A stretch of 27,049 nucleotides of DNA. Source: a virus. The stretch is from positions 1 to 27,049 of the IMG/VR virus record IMGVR_UViG_3300030102_002991; one strand, written 5' to 3'. The notes beneath the pieces were generated by a model, which had not been told where the DNA came from, did not search any database, and saw nothing but the letters and a program-made list of their open reading frames with translations. This document shows, piece after piece, positions 1 through 9,200 of this stretch; the first letter of the stretch is position 1; every line of letters begins with the position of its first letter. The translations under genes were made by a program, and so were the position numbers.

Positions 1-3000
1 ATCTTTTGTTTTATTATATACAGATTGAAAAGTTTGTAAACCAACTCTTAAAACTTTAGCGACAGGTCCAGGTGTAATACCAGTAGCTAAAGTTCCACTG
101 TATTTTCCTTCAATACCTTTTAAATAATCTATAGCTCTATCAACAGCTGTTTTTACTTTTTCAGGTGTAGCAGATAAAATAGTACCTGCAACTTCTCCTG
201 TAGTAATACCTTCAAGAGCTGCATTAGTTCTTACTCTTGATAATAAAGTTAATATAGCTTTTGCTGTTTGAGCTTCACCAGATCTATTAATAAAATCAGG
301 ATCTACTTTACCGTCAAGAATACCAACAGACATTTGAATATCTTTTATAGTAAGATTTGGTTTTAATTTATATTGAAAATTATTACCAACTCTTATGTCT
401 GTTTTATCAAAAAATAAATCTAATAATTTTCTAGGTAACTTTAAAGGTTTACCACCAACTTTTATTTTTACTTCAGGATTTTTTAAACTACCAACAACCT
501 CTACATTTGTATTAGCTTTTAATACACCTAAAACAGTTTGAGCATTTCTTAATATAAATCTTTGTATGTTACTTGGGTTGTGCTTGTCATTTATGTTTAA
601 CTTAGGATCAGTAATTACTTCTACTGGAATATTTAATTCTTCTGCTAAAATTGGTGCAGAAACTTCTTCATTTAATGTATTTAAATCACTAATTTCTATT
701 GTTTCAGCACTTTGTATTTTTCTTCCAAGTTCTGATTCTTGTATTGCACCTACTGTTTGACTTTCTAAAACTTCAGCTTCAGGTCCTTTACCAAAAACAT
801 TTATAGTAGGCGTTACAGTTTCTGTTGTAACGCTTTCTACAGTTTGTACAGTTGATGGATCTGCAACTTGTTGTGCTCTTTCATCATCTAAACTTGTAGT
901 TTTACCAGCTTCTGCTAATCCCTCTTGCCCTCCGTATAAACTAGCTGCTTTTGGAGCTATAGTGTTTGTTACAAAAGTACTAAACTGAGCTTCGTTAGGA
1001 TCAAACCTTTCCATTATACCCGTAAACTCTGCATCAACAAAAGCTTGTGCGTCTTCTGGTGTTACAGTACCTTTACCAGGACTATAACCTAAAGCAGATA
1101 AAGCTATAGATCTATATTGATCTAAAAGAGTTTCAACATCTTTAGCTTCTAAATTATCATAATTACGTGCAAGTTCATTTGCTGTAGATTTATCTTTTGC
1201 AGTTACAACAACCTCATCTAACGCTATTTCAGCTTGTGCTTCCCCTTTATCAGCTAAAACTTCAGCTTCTATTTTTTGATCCGCAGTGGGTTTTGCAACA
1301 CCAGACATAAACATTGATAGAATAATAGGTGTTTCAGCAGTTACTTTTGAACTAGCTTGTTCTTTAATTTCATTAATAGCATTTTTATCTGCTTCATATT
1401 TTTCTTGAAAACCTTTTCTAGCCGCATTAAATTCTTCTTGAGTAATCTCTTTATTTCTAAATTTCGTTAATAAAGTACCAAATTGATCTAGTGTAGAGTT
1501 AGCTGACTTTCCTAGTTTATTTATTGTGTTTAATTCTTGATCAGTTAAAACATTTACTATTTGATTATTTCTACCTATTTCAACTTTAACTTTATTTTCT
1601 AAATTAAAAGCCTCTGCTTCTATACCAGCTTTTACAGTTGGATCTTTAGTTTGAGCTGCTTTTTTTCTTAAACTACCTATTTTTTCTAAATCATTATTTA
1701 GATTTTGTGTTTGCTCTATTGTTCTAATATTTGATGAAGCTTGTATTTGTGGAGTATCGGCTGTTCTTACAGTACCAGCTGTAGCAATACCAGCACCAGA
1801 AAAAAATCCTTGAACGGCAGCTTCAGTACAATCGCCTAAAGCAGCGTTTCTAGCTGCTTTCATAGCGTCTTGCTTGTTTCCAGTTTCACCCAACACACGG
1901 TTATATACCTCAATCTCACATTGACCAAACTCAGTAATACTTTCTGCAACTCCAGTTCCTAATAAACCTGTTAACATTTTACCTTTACTTCCTTTTGGTT
2001 TAAATATACTTCCTAGTATTTTTGTAAAACCAAAATATTCTAGAGCTGACATAGCTGCGGCTCTTCTAATAGGACCACCAGTTTCGTCTAAATTTTGTTC
2101 AACAAGTTCTTCTAAAGTAATACCAAGTCTAGCTGCTTTACCTTCATTGTATTCCATCCAGTTTTGAGCAGCAAAATCAAAAAAGTAACCAGATCCTAAT
2201 GTTAGTGCTCCATAACCTACAGAACCTACCGCACCTATTATAGAACTTAAAACACCACCAGCTGCTCTACCAAACTCTCCTTTACTTAAAGCGTCAGTAA
2301 TATTTATTGTACCTCTAAAAGAATCTACCTCTTTTTTAAGTTTTTCTAAATTTTCTTCAACTTCTTTATCGCCTATACCTTCGTAAATCCACTTATCAGG
2401 CAGTTCTCCTGCGTCTCCAAAAATACCTTCATAAATTCTAGACGTAGCAATATCCATACCTGCTGATTCTCCAGAATAAAACGAACCTACTTTATTTAAT
2501 TCTTTAGCAGAGTTCATAAAAGCATTTTTTATACTTTGTACTACACTCATTTTTCTACCATCTTCAAATGGTATTAACTCTTCATCTAATTTTAATCTTT
2601 GTTCTATTAAATTATTTCTTAAATCAAAAGAAGCTTGTGTTATAAAAAAATCAGGATTACCTAATTCTTTTATTCTTTTATCAATTAATTGTCTCTGTTT
2701 TATTTTTTCTAAATAAGGTTCATTATTTTTTTCTAACCATTTTCCAGCTGGTGTTAATCCTGCTGTAGTTATATCTTCATTTTCTTTTAAAGAAACTGTT
2801 TGTTGATCTTCAGGTTTTAATACAACTTCTTCAAGTTCTATTGGTCCTGCAGCATCAACCTCGGCCTGTGCTAATTCTATTTGCTTTTTTTCTTCAGCTA
2901 CAATATTTTCTCTTTTTTTAACCTCTTCACCTACTTCTTGTATTGATGAACCTGGTTTTTGCTTAGTACTAACTTTTGTATAACCTCTTTCAGCAATAAA

Positions 3001-3087
3001 ATCATCCGCACTGCCTTTATACTTTTCTTTATTAAGTATAGCTTCTATTTGTTCTAGAGTATATTGCTTACCGTTTAATTCGTACAT
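1..3087 (-). CDS. Giant internal/ejected virion protein, N-terminal part (runs off left edge)
   Basis: An open frame of 1029 codons with no stop runs from an ATG at 3087 to the window edge, so the C-terminus is missing. Residues about 40-100 are charged and helix-rich. Residues about 268-305 are Gly/Ala-rich and hydrophobic (AAGGVLSSIIGAVGSVGYGA), and a second Gly/Ala stretch (FFSGAGIATAGT) lies near 430. Around residue 695 is the phrase FDPNEAQFSTFVTN. The gene is the last of the tail/internal-protein run and starts 9 bases after the preceding stop. In crAss-like phages the genes after the tail barrel encode cargo proteins packed in the virion and ejected with the DNA, and the giant virion RNA polymerase lies nearby. 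I infer a cargo or ejection protein from position and composition. No catalytic motif of a polymerase or lysozyme is visible in this portion. Confidence 0.72.
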   Translation of the reverse strand, partial: MYELNGKQYTLEQIEAILNKEKYKGSADDFIAERGYTKVSTKQKPGSSIQEVGEEVKKRENIVAEEKKQIELAQAEVDAAGPIELEEVVLKPEDQQTVSLKENEDITTAGLTPAGKWLEKNNEPYLEKIKQRQLIDKRIKELGNPDFFITQASFDLRNNLIEQRLKLDEELIPFEDGRKMSVVQSIKNAFMNSAKELNKVGSFYSGESAGMDIATSRIYEGIFGDAGELPDKWIYEGIGDKEVEENLEKLKKEVDSFRGTINITDALSKGEFGRAAGGVLSSIIGAVGSVGYGALTLGSGYFFDFAAQNWMEYNEGKAARLGITLEELVEQNLDETGGPIRRAAAMSALEYFGFTKILGSIFKPKGSKGKMLTGLLGTGVAESITEFGQCEIEVYNRVLGETGNKQDAMKAARNAALGDCTEAAVQGFFSGAGIATAGTVRTADTPQIQASSNIRTIEQTQNLNNDLEKIGSLRKKAAQTKDPTVKAGIEAEAFNLENKVKVEIGRNNQIVNVLTDQELNTINKLGKSANSTLDQFGTLLTKFRNKEITQEEFNAARKGFQEKYEADKNAINEIKEQASSKVTAETPIILSMFMSGVAKPTADQKIEAEVLADKGEAQAEIALDEVVVTAKDKSTANELARNYDNLEAKDVETLLDQYRSIALSALGYSPGKGTVTPEDAQAFVDAEFTGIMERFDPNEAQFSTFVTNTIAPKAASLYGGQEGLAEAGKTTSLDDERAQQVADPSTVQTVESVTTETVTPTINVFGKGPEAEVLESQTVGAIQESELGRKIQSAETIEISDLNTLNEEVSAPILAEELNIPVEVITDPKLNINDKHNPSNIQRFILRNAQTVLGVLKANTNVEVVGSLKNPEVKIKVGGKPLKLPRKLLDLFFDKTDIRVGNNFQYKLKPNLTIKDIQMSVGILDGKVDPDFINRSGEAQTAKAILTLLSRVRTNAALEGITTGEVAGTILSATPEKVKTAVDRAIDYLKGIEGKYSGTLATGITPGPVAKVLRVGLQTFQSVYNKTKD

Positions 3088-3096
3088 ATTATTTGA

Positions 3097-4161
3097 TTAT
3101 GGTAAAACTACTTCTTCTTGTACTTGTTCTTCAACAATTTCTTCTTGTGGTTGTTCTGCGTTTTTAGGTTTTGGTTCACCTAAAGGAAATTTATTTCCTA
3201 TTTCAGTTTCTAAAAACCATTTTTTATAGTTTTCTTGAAATTTTTGTTTTTCTTTATCGTTTAAAGCTGTAGCTGGTTTTAAATAATAACCTGTAACTTC
3301 AGCCAATATATTGTTGTTAAAAGCTATTGCTTGATCTGAGCTTTGATAAGATCCTAATATACCAGCAGATATTTTATTTAATTCAATATTAAACGGTAAA
3401 CTATTACCAATTAACTCTTTATCTACCATGTAAAAATCTTGTACCATGTTGTTACCTATATCTTCAGCTTTTAATTCTACTTGACCTTTTGAATCTTTTT
3501 TCCTATATGTTTCAGTAACACCACCTGTTAAAACAGGTACTTCTGCTTTTTCCTCTTGTTCAAATATTTCAGGATTAGTCATTTTAAAATTATTATTATC
3601 TTCAGAAACATCGGGTATAGAAACAAACATGTCTTGGTTTTCAGACAGGGTGTTTAATTTGTTTAAATAAATTTTTTCTACAAAACCTTCATCGTCATAA
3701 ACGTTAAAAACTAGTTTATTAATATTGTTATCTTCAGCAACTATATCCATTTTACCTTTTAAGTTTCCAGATAAAACATTCATACATTTATATCTACTTT
3801 GAGGTGTACCCATTAAATCAACACCGCCCATTAATCCAGCTTTTTGTACTACTTCATTCCAAGCCTCTACGTTACTAGCTATATTTTCTAAAGATAATCT
3901 TATTGTATCAACACTACTAACTATATCATCAGCATATTTTCTAGCATACGCAGGATTATCACTAGTGTTGTTTTGCAAAGCTAACTGTATATCAGAATAA
4001 GTTTTAACAAAAGGATCATATAAAGCTGCATAATCTATACTTTCTTGTTTAGAATCATCATAACCTAATTGATAGCTCATTTCAGATTGTTGTTCTGAAA
4101 CTTTATATTGGTTCTCTTCATTAAGGCGTTTGTTTTCTAATAATTTTTCTTTTAAACCCAT
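3097..4161 (-). CDS. Putative internal virion protein, 354 aa
   Basis: I do not recognise a named family. The N-terminus is charged and helical (MGLKEKLLENKRLNEENQ), followed by a helical segment to about residue 120, a mixed middle, and a C-terminal tail rich in Glu, Gln and Pro (QPQEEIVEEQVQEE). There is no signal peptide or membrane segment. It lies between the glycine-zipper protein upstream and the giant protein downstream, with gaps of 16 and 9 bases, so it is almost certainly part of the late structural operon. By position I infer an internal or cargo protein of the capsid or tail. The leader before ATG is A/T-rich with no Shine-Dalgarno sequence. Confidence 0.6.
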   Translation of the reverse strand: MGLKEKLLENKRLNEENQYKVSEQQSEMSYQLGYDDSKQESIDYAALYDPFVKTYSDIQLALQNNTSDNPAYARKYADDIVSSVDTIRLSLENIASNVEAWNEVVQKAGLMGGVDLMGTPQSRYKCMNVLSGNLKGKMDIVAEDNNINKLVFNVYDDEGFVEKIYLNKLNTLSENQDMFVSIPDVSEDNNNFKMTNPEIFEQEEKAEVPVLTGGVTETYRKKDSKGQVELKAEDIGNNMVQDFYMVDKELIGNSLPFNIELNKISAGILGSYQSSDQAIAFNNNILAEVTGYYLKPATALNDKEKQKFQENYKKWFLETEIGNKFPLGEPKPKNAEQPQEEIVEEQVQEEVVLP

Positions 4162-4177
4162 TATAAATATTTGTTTA

Positions 4178-4894
4178 CTATTTTAATCCTTTTTCAATTA
4201 AAGCGCCACCTATATCGCCAAATACACCGCTAATAGCATCTGATCTATCCTTTGAAGATCCATACTCTCTTTCTTTAGCTTTATTTGATTGACCTCTTAA
4301 ATAATCAAGTTTACTATTATCTCTAGCTTCTTGAGCTTCAAATTTATATGCTCTACCTTGTGCTTCAGCGCTTTGTATTCTTTGGCCTTCAGATATTTGT
4401 ATACCTTGTAATCTTCTTTGTTCTGCTATTTCAGCTTGTTGTAAGTATTGCTCTCCTTGCGCTCTAAGCTTTTCGTTAGCAGCTTCTTGCTGTTCTAAAT
4501 TAGCGGCAACACCTCTTTTACTTTGTAAAGCCGCTTGCGCTAAAGCTGTAGCACCGCCTGCGCTTGCGCCAGTAGCCCTTAAAGTATCAAGTGTGTTTGC
4601 TAAAGCAAAATCTGTTTGTTCCATTTGTATTTCAGAACTTTTTGTAGCAACACCTAAATTAGCATATGGATTACTAAGTTTACCAGTAAGATCTTTAGCT
4701 AAACTACTTAAATCTTTAAAATTATCATAAGGATTAATAACTGATTGACGTGTTTTTTCTAATGATGCCATTTGTGCGTTAGCTCGTCTTCTATCAGCAG
4801 CAGCTGCTCTCTGTCTTCTTCGAGCTCCACCACCTTTAATCAGGCCTCCTACTAAAGATGCACCAATACCTACTGCTAAAAATGGAAAAGGCAT
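4178..4894 (-). CDS. Internal virion / DNA-ejection-like protein with N-terminal glycine-zipper segment
   Basis: The protein has 238 residues. Residues 4-24 form a hydrophobic glycine-zipper segment (FPFLAVGIGASLVGGLIKGG), followed at once by an Arg-rich patch (ARRRQRAAAADRRR). Residues about 75-195 are Ala/Gln/Glu-rich and helical (LDTLRATGASAGG, then a long helix). This layout of one membrane-active segment, a basic patch and a long alanine-rich helix is typical of small podovirus internal proteins such as T7 gp14-like ejection proteins. I infer that role from architecture and from its place between tail-barrel and cargo-like genes. It ends in TAG followed immediately by TAA, so the amber codon is a true stop here. 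Confidence 0.62.
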   Translation of the reverse strand: MPFPFLAVGIGASLVGGLIKGGGARRRQRAAAADRRRANAQMASLEKTRQSVINPYDNFKDLSSLAKDLTGKLSNPYANLGVATKSSEIQMEQTDFALANTLDTLRATGASAGGATALAQAALQSKRGVAANLEQQEAANEKLRAQGEQYLQQAEIAEQRRLQGIQISEGQRIQSAEAQGRAYKFEAQEARDNSKLDYLRGQSNKAKEREYGSSKDRSDAISGVFGDIGGALIEKGLK

Positions 4895-4930
4895 AATATA
4901 TATTTTATTTTGTTAGACATATTTTTAATT

Positions 4931-6253
4931 TTAATATGATGATTCTACTGTATCGCTTGATACTGCAAATAATTCTCTTTTTTTGTTTATAGAATTATCT
5001 AATGAAAATTCTATTGTGTTAAAAAATCCTTTAACACCTGTAACGTTATTGCCAAAAACTACTTCACCAGCCGTAGCAGAAGAATTATTTAGTATGTTAG
5101 CAAAATATTTATTTTCTTTTTTCTTAAAACTATTTGTAAATAGCTCTGTGCTATAATCACTTAATGACGTTGGTTGCACATATTTAGATATTGGTACTTG
5201 GCCTACATCACCTGAGCTAGCTATTATACTGTTAGCTGTCCAGTCATTAGTACCTTCATAATTTATAGTTTTAAACACTTTAACAGTAGATGGTTGAGCG
5301 TTTAATACAACTTTAACTGTTGATGGAAAAACTTGATCATAAAACCTAGAATAAGCGGCTGATCCATAATGTTGATATAGTTTACCTGAGTTAGTTGTAA
5401 AAAATGTAGATGATAAACTAAATATCCAAGATGGTTTAAAGCTTAATCTACTTGTCCAGCCTTGTACAGTTTCATCAAAAGATAATGTATTAAAACTACC
5501 ATCAGTGTTTTGTATAGATAATATATAGTTTTTAGTGTGCATATCCCAACCACCTCTAATTTTACTTACATTGGCGGCTAATGCATCTCTAAAAAAGTCA
5601 TGCATACCATAACCTGATATTTCTACTATTTCACCAGCAGTTGTTAACCTTAACACACAACCTCTTTTTCTGTCTGTAAAATATTTTCTATGACCATATA
5701 TAGCAAAACTATACGGATCTGTACTAATACCATACTCTCCTTTATAAGGAACTATTTGACCTATGACTTGTTGGCTAGAAGTAACTGTGGCGTTGCCTTC
5801 TGCAGAGTAAATAGCATCTTTATCTATTAAAGCTCTGTTAACCTTGTCTTCTTGGAAAATAATTAAATTAGTATCTTCTGCGTATAGCTTTTGTATAGAG
5901 CCATGAACTGGATCTACACTTCTAGTTATATCTTCGCCAACTGAAAATACATTAGTTTGATTTATACCTGTTCTTGAATTAAAAACTCCAGAGTATATCA
6001 ATGTATTAAACCTGTGTTGGTTTTTAGGGTTATCTTCTACTATATGTGCTTTAACTCCTAAATCTGTTATAGTGTTGTTATAACCACCTCTTATCCTAGC
6101 TTCTTCAACAAACCAGTCATTAGTATTATCATTAGCATAAGCTTGAGGAACGTTTGCATAAGGTGCTGTAGGTTGCGGATTTGCATCTACAACATTACTT
6201 AACTTCTTCACCCAGTAAGAGTTAAAATATTTTAATTCTAAAGTAGCGCCCAT
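4931..6253 (-). CDS. Tail-barrel protein, second part (crAss-like muzzle/stabilisation C-terminal half)
   Basis: The protein has 440 residues and looks beta-rich. It contains phrases I recognise from the C-terminal half of large tail proteins in marine and crAss-like phages: EEARIRGGYNN near residue 50, NTLIYSGVFNSRTG near 85, SIQKLYAEDTNLIIFQEDKV near 120, DKDAIYSAEG near 145, and a terminal ELFAVSSDTVESSY. In related phages, as I recall them, these sit in one chain with the N-terminal portion encoded here by the 1410-residue gene just upstream, 32 bases away. The likely role is the lower tail barrel or muzzle that receives fibres and guides DNA. There is no sign of frameshift debris between the two genes, so this looks like a clean split. 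Confidence 0.62.
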   Translation of the reverse strand: MGATLELKYFNSYWVKKLSNVVDANPQPTAPYANVPQAYANDNTNDWFVEEARIRGGYNNTITDLGVKAHIVEDNPKNQHRFNTLIYSGVFNSRTGINQTNVFSVGEDITRSVDPVHGSIQKLYAEDTNLIIFQEDKVNRALIDKDAIYSAEGNATVTSSQQVIGQIVPYKGEYGISTDPYSFAIYGHRKYFTDRKRGCVLRLTTAGEIVEISGYGMHDFFRDALAANVSKIRGGWDMHTKNYILSIQNTDGSFNTLSFDETVQGWTSRLSFKPSWIFSLSSTFFTTNSGKLYQHYGSAAYSRFYDQVFPSTVKVVLNAQPSTVKVFKTINYEGTNDWTANSIIASSGDVGQVPISKYVQPTSLSDYSTELFTNSFKKKENKYFANILNNSSATAGEVVFGNNVTGVKGFFNTIEFSLDNSINKKRELFAVSSDTVESSY

Positions 6254-6285
6254 ATTCTTTTATTATCACTTATTTTTTAATATTA

Positions 6286-9200
6286 TTACAACCAACCAAC
6301 AGCGCCAGGCATAGGCTGAGCACACGTGCTAAAACCGCCTTGACAAGCTACAGCTCTAGCACCAGAGCATATATCATCAGCAACTTCTGGACTAATTTTT
6401 ACACCATCAGTTCCAAACCTTGCTGAAACTTTAATTTGATCAAATGGTTCAGACGTTTGCGTATCTGTTGTAAATGTTCTATATTCGTTTGAGCTAGGAG
6501 TAACAGGGCTAGCTAATTGAACATTGCTGTAAAATAAATCTACATACTGTGCATAAGGCATAGGTGCATAATAAGTCGCTGAATTTGTAGCAGCACCACA
6601 ACTATAGTTAGTTTGAGCAGAAGACACGCTATACTTATAAGATTTAGGTGTTCCACCGTCTGAAACCTCAGTTGCATTTTCTATAACACAATCACTATAG
6701 TATAAGTCATTAGAATTAACCCAAGCACAAACAGCATCAGCGTTTACAACCGCTTGTTGTGTTATTAACTCTGTAGCACAAACAGCATATTCACCAGCTT
6801 GATCAAAGGCAAAAGCTGCAGAAGCTTGTTTACCTACTGCATCAGCAGCGTTAAATGTGCTATTTATAAGCTGACCACTAACACCAGGCGCGCCCATATT
6901 GTCATTGTTAAAGTCGGCTATTGTGTTCCAAGTATTAGTTCCGTTTGGATCTCTATAAAATACTTTCCATATTACAGTGCTTTCTGTTCTAGGAACTAGA
7001 CCTGTGTTATTTGTAAAAGCTTGCTGTATTATACATTGAAAAACTACTGTACCCTGAGATAAAGCATTACCTATTTTAAAACCTCCACCTTGCGAAAAGC
7101 CTGATTGAGCTGCTGTAGGTGTTATTGGTAAATCGTTAGAAGCTAAAGTACTATCGCTTAAATACCAAACACCAGATACAGGGGTTTGATTTATAGGTGC
7201 TGTAAGCTGGTTTGTAGCTGGATTACCAGCACTACCTACAGCTCTACAACTTGATTTAGAACCTGAATTAATAGCAGTAGCACCTACTGTTACTTTCTGT
7301 GTTTTTGTTACATTAAGACTTCCAGTTTGAGCAACGCCATTTAATACAGCGTCTTCTATTTTTAACGTTAAGTTATAAACGCCTATAGGTGTTGAAGCTG
7401 ATTTAGTTATAACACCTGTTGTACTTGCTATTGCAAAATAATTACCAGTATTTCCACCTGTTATACTATATTTTAAACCTACTATACTATTACTATTAGA
7501 ACCGTTATTACCATCTCTTGTTACTACTGCTGTAGCAGATGCACTAACAGTTACGTCTGGTAAGCTTGCGCCTGCTGTAAATTCAGGTGCAATGTTACTT
7601 AATGATCCTGTTTCTGTTATCGTGCTACTGTCATTAGAAGTTGTAGTAAAATTAAATGTAAAAGTGTACACCTCTTTTGTAGCTCCATCTGTGCCAAATA
7701 CAAACTGGTTGTTTGCTGTTTGTATTTTATATTTAGTATTACCAGAGCTAAGAACCATTTTAAAATCACCAGTAAAGCTAGTTGTAAACGTAGCACCATC
7801 GTAGTTAATACTTCCAGAAGCTCTTTGAGCACCAGTTCCGTCTGTAACAGTCATTGTCAATGTAGAAACTCCAGTTGGTGCTATAGCAGCGCCTTGGTTG
7901 TTTAATCCTGTAAACTCTTGTGTTACATCTGTTGATGCAGCCATGTTCTCGTTTTGAGAATATGCTAGTGGCGACAAAGCCGTTACTCCATCAAAACCTG
8001 TTTCTATATCAGCGTTTAAATCTGCTATTAATCCAGTCGTAGTAGTTTCATAAAACAACTGTAATCTACTTTCAACTGGTTCTGTTTCAGCTATAGATAA
8101 ATGCGGAACCATACTTGCAGATAAAACTCCTAAATTAGTTGTTCCAGCGTTTGAAGTTGCTAATCTAGCTATCAGAGGGTTTGTTTCTATTTGATAAAAA
8201 TCGTTATCACTGCTTATATCGTCTGCAGCCATTTTAAGATCTCTAGCGTCACCTATTGTATCCGCTGTTATTGCTAGAGGTAATACTTGTGTACCGCTTG
8301 TATTTATAGGAAAATACTGCACATTGTCTGTTGCAGTGTTATTTACTCTACCATATAATCTTATAGAACTTCTAAATTGTTTTTGTTCTGGCCCAACTTC
8401 TGATAAATCTCTAGGTATTTTATTTATGTTGTCGTTTAATAACACAACATGTGCTGTTTTATTGTTTTCGTTAGAAGGATAAACTACAGTACCTTGAGAG
8501 GTAGGGTAACCATTTAAAAAACCAGGTAAATAACAGTTGTAATAATCTTGCTCTTGTTGTTTTACTACAACCTTGTATGAATACCAACCTAAAGTGTTAG
8601 GCAAAGTATAAGCAAACTTTACATCTGGATTATTTATTAAAGATCTTAAATATAAACTTTCGTTAACTTGACCATCGGTTGTTATTGTATAGTTAGCTCC
8701 AACATTTGACACGTTAGTGACTTTTACAAAATCTACAAATTGACCTCTTAAATAAGAATTTACAGTTGGAACATCTGTTTGACCAGATGCTAAAGCAAAT
8801 GTATATGTATTATTGTTAATTGTTGGGACTGTTGCGCCTGTAGTATTAAAACCGTTACCTATAGATTCAGCGTATAGACCAGGTTCTCCAGTTATTGAAC
8901 TAGCAGTACTTGTTATAGACTCGTTTACAACAACTTTTAAAGCATCACCAAACCACTCTTTTAAATTTTGTACAGCTGAGCTATATGGGTGATATATAGT
9001 AGATCCGCCAAAAAAAGTACTACCTTGTGTTGTTCCTGAGTCTACAGAAGACAATATAACAGATGATTGTCTACCATACTTATCTGATAATATAAAACCT
9101 ACTTGATAATTTCTATTTTGTTTTAAGGTATGGTTAGGATATTCTGACCAAGTTGTAAAAGCAGTAGGACTTTTTAAATTAGCTGTAACATTATAATTTA

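Noticed and set aside
566-760. Open frames on the plus strand here and at 9740-10039, 14275-14505, 16101-16340, 21074-21469 and elsewhere
   Set aside because: They lie opposite well-supported minus-strand genes, show no family features, and have repetitive or Phe/Ser-rich compositions typical of shadows.
985-1030. Sigma-factor-like phrase FDPNEAQFSTFVTN in the giant protein
   Set aside because: It resembles the FDP-x-FSTY phrase of sigma-70 region 2 only over a few residues, with no other sigma regions around it.
1-3087. Giant virion RNA polymerase
   Set aside because: No polymerase active-site motif is visible in the 1029 residues present. The polymerase, if any, would lie to the left.
4178-4180. 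Possible reassigned TAG codon, as in some crAss-like phages
   Set aside because: This TAG is followed directly by TAA, and TAG, TGA and TAA all occur at natural gene ends. No gene is interrupted by an in-frame TAG or TGA.
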